A DNA stretch of 64,000 bases from Cymodocea nodosa. Lineage: Eukaryota > Streptophyta > Magnoliopsida > Alismatales > Cymodoceaceae. A program made the position numbers and the translations under genes. How positions within the stretch are numbered: the stretch's first letter is position 1; every line of letters starts with the position of its first letter. The notes under the pieces are model-generated. The model was not told where the DNA came from. It saw only the letters and a list, made by a program, of their open reading frames with translations, and ran no database searches. This document shows, in pieces, positions 59,967-64,000 of the stretch. Location of the stretch: contig JAZBRI010000004.1 of NCBI GenBank assembly GCA_036874045.1, positions 992,001 to 1,056,000 of the forward strand. The letters run 5' to 3'.

Positions 59967-60850
59967 ATCTCTCCCTTTTTGATAATGACAAAATCCTTTA
60001 CATTTAATTGCATGTATTTCACTCCCTAGATTGTTTCTATACATTCAATCACATAGAAACTAAGTAAAATAATGATGTATAGTGAATAAAATATCTTGGA
60101 GTTAGTTTCTCCCCTTTTTGTAATACTATAAATTTCATATTCTTCTCCCCCTTTTTGTCATTAGATAAAAGGGGTTTAGCAATATTCTTCCCTTTGAATT
60201 TTCTTTTGCTGCCATATTTCTCCCCTTTTTGTAAAGAATGTCAATTTCCTGATTACCTCAATTCTATTTGATATAAAATGTTGAAAGAATCAATTTCTTT
60301 AATTTGCATCAATCTCTTCGAATACCATTTTTTGATTTTGCACCAAATATCCATTGTTTGTGTGCTGATATCAATAGTTAAGATATTTTCATAATTTGTA
60401 GTCTGTTTTCTTCTCTCCCTTGGATGTTGTACTACTTTTCTTCTTTCTTATCGAGCATAGTATCAATTGAAGTGTCAATTTCTTGATTGTCTTAATCCTT
60501 GTTTGACACTAGTTGTTAACATATTAATTTTTTGAGAAGATAGTAATTACTCTCCTAGTTTGTGGTATTTCTTCACTTGTCTCGTTTGTTTACTACATCA
60601 TTAGTAAAAACTTAAAACGGTGAAATGTCAATTGTTAATGTACCAATTTATAAGTATGTAGATAATATTTGTAGTTGCTGCCACATGCTCTCCCCCTATT
60701 TGTATGGAGGTTTTCTGACTTTTTGGTAACAAGCTATAGGCTCTCTCCCTATATGTGTGCCCTCTTTATACACTTTCTTTTTGAACTGAAGCAACATTTT
60801 GAATCTCCTTCATATGGTAGGTTCTCCCCCTATTTATATGCTTTTCCTTG
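59967..60850 (-). promoter_or_regulatory. Multiplied polypurine tracts
   Basis: The tract next to the LTR reads (minus) TTATCAAAAAGGGAGAGAT. Six further A5G4-6-type tracts follow at ~60110, 60145, 60222, 60690, 60745 and 60825 (for example AAAAAGGGGGAGAA, AAATAGGGGGAGA). Multiplied polypurine tracts upstream of the 3' LTR are a reported Sirevirus feature. 60850-61560 between these and gag shows no frame. Confidence 0.6.
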
Positions 60851-61559
60851 TAGATAAATTTGTTACACCTATTTTGTAAAATGTCATTTATGATACCAAT
60901 TGAACTAAGTACTAATTGTTAATCAAAAAACATCATAAATGATTCTCAATCATTTAGCTTTTGATTTTCAACCGATTATCTTCTCTTAACTCTTTAGTTC
61001 AAGAGGTTCTTTCAATTTTGTAGAAGATGATTTGAAGATTGTAATCTGGCTACTGTAGATCCTTTTCTGACAAATTTGATTTCCTTGCTTTAGTATTCAT
61101 CCATCTTGGCTCATGTAGATCTTATTTCTTTTGAAGGACATGATTCAATCATTGATGCCACTTTAATACTAATTCTTAATTTCAGAATATCATAACTGAT
61201 TCTTAACTAATTACCAACTGTTTAGCTTTTTAAAATCTCTCTTCAAGAGATTCTTTCACTCATATGTAGAAAACAATTTGAGACAGTAGTCTGGCTATTG
61301 CTTTCTTTTCTGTATGCTTATTTCTAACTGTTGTAGATTTTTCTCTCCTTGAATATCATGATTTTAGGCACATTTTCCACTCAATCTATGTGCAACACTT
61401 TTTACCAATTTACGATGCCTCCTGTAATACCAAATAGTTGCTCTCATAACTAATTTTCAAGTTTTCAGCCTTTTCTAATTGATCATTCCATTGATCTTCA
61501 GATTTCGATCATTTGAAGATAATAGTTTGAAACTGTAAACTAGCTACTCCCATTGAATA

Positions 61560-63115
61560 ATACAATTTTACAATTCAAATAGAAATAGATTTTGGTACCC
61601 ATACTTTCTTGGGTCCATAAGTGTTAGTCTTGACAACATTTAATTTATTGTCTTTTGGTAGCCACATTGATCTAGATATTCTTTTGATGGCAAATATTGT
61701 TGTACCATCTCTATAAGATCGGATAACACCACCATAGTAGGGTATTTCCTATGGAGTAGCATACCCTAGGCCAAATCTATTTGAACTATTTTTTTGTAAA
61801 TCAATGATTTTATTTAATCCATTTTGTCTATTGGTAAATTTATGCATAGTATTTTTCAGATCAGTAATTTCAGATTTCAGATTTTCATTTTCATTTATCA
61901 ATTTATCATTATTGCATTTTCTATTTTTAACATGCAAATTTTCAAGTTCAATATATGCTTCTTCTAAACATGTAGTTAAATGCTTAATTTCCTTTTTATA
62001 ATTTTTGCATTTAACATATAAACATTAATAGTAGACAAAAGAATATTTACATCTAGATTATCATTGTCTACATTAGAATCACTTTGAGATGAAGTGGAGC
62101 ATACCTCTTATGCTGTATAGTACACGTTTATTGGTACCTTTTCATTTGAACTAGATGAGCTACTAGAAGAACTACTATCATCCCAAGTAGCCTTCAACAT
62201 CATTTTCTTTTTGTAGCTCTTCTTCTTCTTCTTCTTCTTCTTCTTCATTTCTTTTTCTTCTTCTAGTTGCAGTGGACAATCAAGTTGTATATGTCCCTGC
62301 CTTTTGCATTTAAAGCATACTAGAGCATTGCTTTTTGATGTGTTGGCTTTGTTCTTTTTCTTCATTTATTTTCTAAATTTTCTAACCAATAGCACAACTT
62401 TATCATCATTTAAGCTTTGAAATTCCTGAGTTGATGGAAAGGCCAATTCTTTCTTTGTTTCTATTTTCTTTTTAGCACTTCCTTCCTCATCTTTCCATTC
62501 TTTCATTTGAACTTCATGGGCCAGTAGATTGCCCATCAGATCCTCTATTGAGTATTTGTTGAGGTCTTTGGAATCTTATATTGATGTGGACTTTTGCTTC
62601 CAAACCACAGTTAAACTTCTAAGGATTTTCTATACCTATTCACAGATAGAAAATTCCTTTCCTAAACCTCTTAAGCCATTAATAATCTTAGTAAATCTAG
62701 AAAACATATCAGTAATTGTTTCATCATCAAACATTTTAAATAATTCAAGCTTTCTAAGTAAAATGCTGATTTTTGTGTCTTTCACTTGGCTGATTCCTTT
62801 CAAGGTTATTTAAAGAGTTTTCCAAGCTTCGTGAGCAAATTTACAAGTTGAAACTTTATTGTATTGTTTAGTAGATAAGGCACAATAAATTATATTCAAT
62901 CCTCGAGCATCCATTTGGATGATTCTCTCATCCTCCTCAATCCAATCATCCTCATGATTAGGTGGAATAGGTGTTCCTAGGACTACCATTTTCCAAAGAC
63001 TCACATTAGAGCTCCTGAGGAAACATTCTGTCTTGTTTTTCTAGTAATTATAGTTAATACCATCAAACAAGGGAGGACGATGGATGTTCTGACCCTCTCT
63101 ATGAAAAGTTGCCAT
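61560..63115 (-). pseudogene. Sirevirus/Copia gag
   Basis: ATG at 63115. Order: GQNIHRPPLFDG start, WKMVVLGTPIPP, ARGLNIIYCALSTKQYNKV, AHEAWKTL, LRKLELFKMFDDETITDMF, a zinc knuckle CFKCKRQGHIQLDCP (62310-62270, intact CX2CX4HX4C), Lys- and Ser-rich tracts, and a coiled coil ENENLKSEITDLKNTMHKF (~61890). Shifts near 62810 and 62370 and several stops. This is the UBN2-type Copia gag. Confidence 0.75.
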
Positions 63116-63151
63116 GATCTCAAATGGTTAAATCTATAAAAAAGAGATCAA

Positions 63152-63166
63152 CCAACTTTAATACCA
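63152..63166 (-). promoter_or_regulatory. Primer binding site of the Sirevirus-like element
   Basis: Minus strand TGGTATTAAAGTTGG two bases from the LTR end, a variant of the initiator tRNA-Met site TGGTATCAGAGC. Confidence 0.6.
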
Positions 63167-63168
63167 AT

Positions 63169-63700
63169 TGTTAGGATCTTATGACTCACCAAAGGGGGGT
63201 GAATGGTGATCTATGTATTAATCAAAACTTTTACTAACTTCACTAACTAATTTGATTTATCAATTTGCACAAGTAATAAATAGAAGTGTAAACATTCACA
63301 GTAGAAATATAAACAAGAAACACAAGGGAATTTTAGGTGGCTCACCAACTCGGATAGTCCACCCCCAAGGATCACTTAGGCTTCACTAAGTATTTCAACA
63401 CTTACATATACTTGCTTTCAGGTCAAAGCAAGAACCAACCATTCACTTAAGCTTTCTAGTCGTAGCTCTAACCAACCACTCAGAAGTTTTCAGGTATAAA
63501 CTTTAGTAAACCAACATCTTGAGTTTTCAAGTCGAAACTCAAACCAACTTGAATGAAGCTTTAAGGTTGAAGCTACAAACCAAATGATCCTTCTTGGATC
63601 AAACTTTCAACACTTGGAGAGCTTTAAGAATCTTCTTGTAAATCCAGCTTTCAATCGATTCTATGTTGTAGTCAATCTGAATTGAGCTTTCTTCTGTAAC
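63169..63700 (-). repeat. 5' LTR of the Sirevirus-like element (cut)
   Basis: Collinear with 58392-58925 at roughly 93-95% by eye; first bases TGTTAGGATCTTATGACTCACC. Broken at 63700 by a plus-oriented LTR. Confidence 0.85.
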
Positions 63701-64000
63701 TGTTAGGAATTTTGTTTTGATGATATATGCTTTATTAAAGTTTTTAAATAAGTCTAAATAATATTCTCTAAGTATAATTCTCACGTAATTAAATGTTAAT
63801 AGGTTATCGGAAAGTTTCATTTTTATTTCGGATAGTTAACTTTCAGATAGTTAAAGTTTTTGAATAATTAGATTTTTGATAGTTAAACTTTTAGATAGTT
63901 AACGTTTCATTTTTGTCAAATAGTTATGTTAAAAACTTGTATAGTTAAGTTATCTACACGTGTGTTTTTAATATTTTAAGTTGTCAAGTATTTTTCATGT
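63701..64000 (+). repeat. Start of another LTR nested in the Sirevirus-like 5' LTR
   Basis: TGTTAGGAATTTTGTTTTGATGATATATGC begins exactly where the two LTR copies stop matching. It resembles the start of the LTR family (TGTTAGGACTCTTGTATTTTGATAATG) and soon shows ATAGTTAACTTTCAGATAGTTAAAG words. Continues beyond the window. Confidence 0.6.

Larger units (their letters stand above)
58392..63700 (-). mobile_element. Sirevirus-like gag-only (non-autonomous) LTR element
   Basis: Minus orientation. 3' LTR 58392-59966, polypurine tract just right of it, decayed gag 61560-63115, primer site 63152-63166, 5' LTR from 63169 (broken at 63701 by another LTR). The interior of ~3.2 kb encodes only gag; no protease, integrase or RT seen. 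LTR ends TGTTAGGA...TCCTAACA are inverted repeats. Confidence 0.75.

Overview
This window looks like AT-rich, gene-poor nuclear DNA of a flowering plant. The evidence is plant-type spliced genes, tRNA-derived SINEs, L1-type LINE tails, Copia, Athila-like and Sirevirus-like LTR elements, PIF/Harbinger transposons with their Myb/SANT-like partner ORF, and hAT-like ends. I saw no rRNA, tRNA gene, CRISPR or bacterial feature. I cannot name the species.

Host genes lie in the first 16 kb. A possible last exon of a plus-strand gene ends at 158. A complete four-exon minus-strand gene (441-4521) encodes a DUF2499 chloroplast protein; its introns hold a SINE and two LINE tails. A complete five-exon minus-strand gene (12105-15793) encodes a 160-residue cyclophilin of the CYP18-1/PPIL3 type, with SINE and microsatellite insertions in its introns. 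Between them sits a decayed Copia element (5040-11917), itself interrupted by a second, internally inverted Copia fragment (5507-8515).

From 17.47 to 35.34 kb lies one PIF/Harbinger transposon (flanking TTA on both sides). It is split by a 12-kb LTR retrotransposon (21045-33078) with a perfect 5-bp target duplication, ATGTG. That element has ~2-kb LTRs, a tRNA-Asp-type primer site and an Athila-like protease and gag, but no reverse transcriptase or integrase. It carries a decayed F-box protein reading frame (28083-29221). Its modules are in an unusual order and are separated by short palindromic arrays built on AACTCAACGGACT. I regard this as the most interesting object in the window.

A second Harbinger element (37694-45940, flanking TAA) contains two solo LTRs of the same LTR type. 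A third, deleted Harbinger copy (46340-51050) contains a Sirevirus-type solo LTR (46703-49826, AATTG duplication), which in turn contains a 1.66-kb hAT-like element (47773-49431). The stretch 51-57 kb is degenerate repeat-rich DNA with a trace of a plant-mobile-domain-like frame. The right end (56.9-64 kb) is a stack of Sirevirus-like LTRs around a gag-only element in minus orientation.

All mobile-element reading frames seen are broken by stops. LTRs that look unrelated (Athila-like and Sirevirus-like) share the same palindromic words. Positions of decayed elements are estimates; exon borders of the two host genes were read to the base from splice sites and reading frame.
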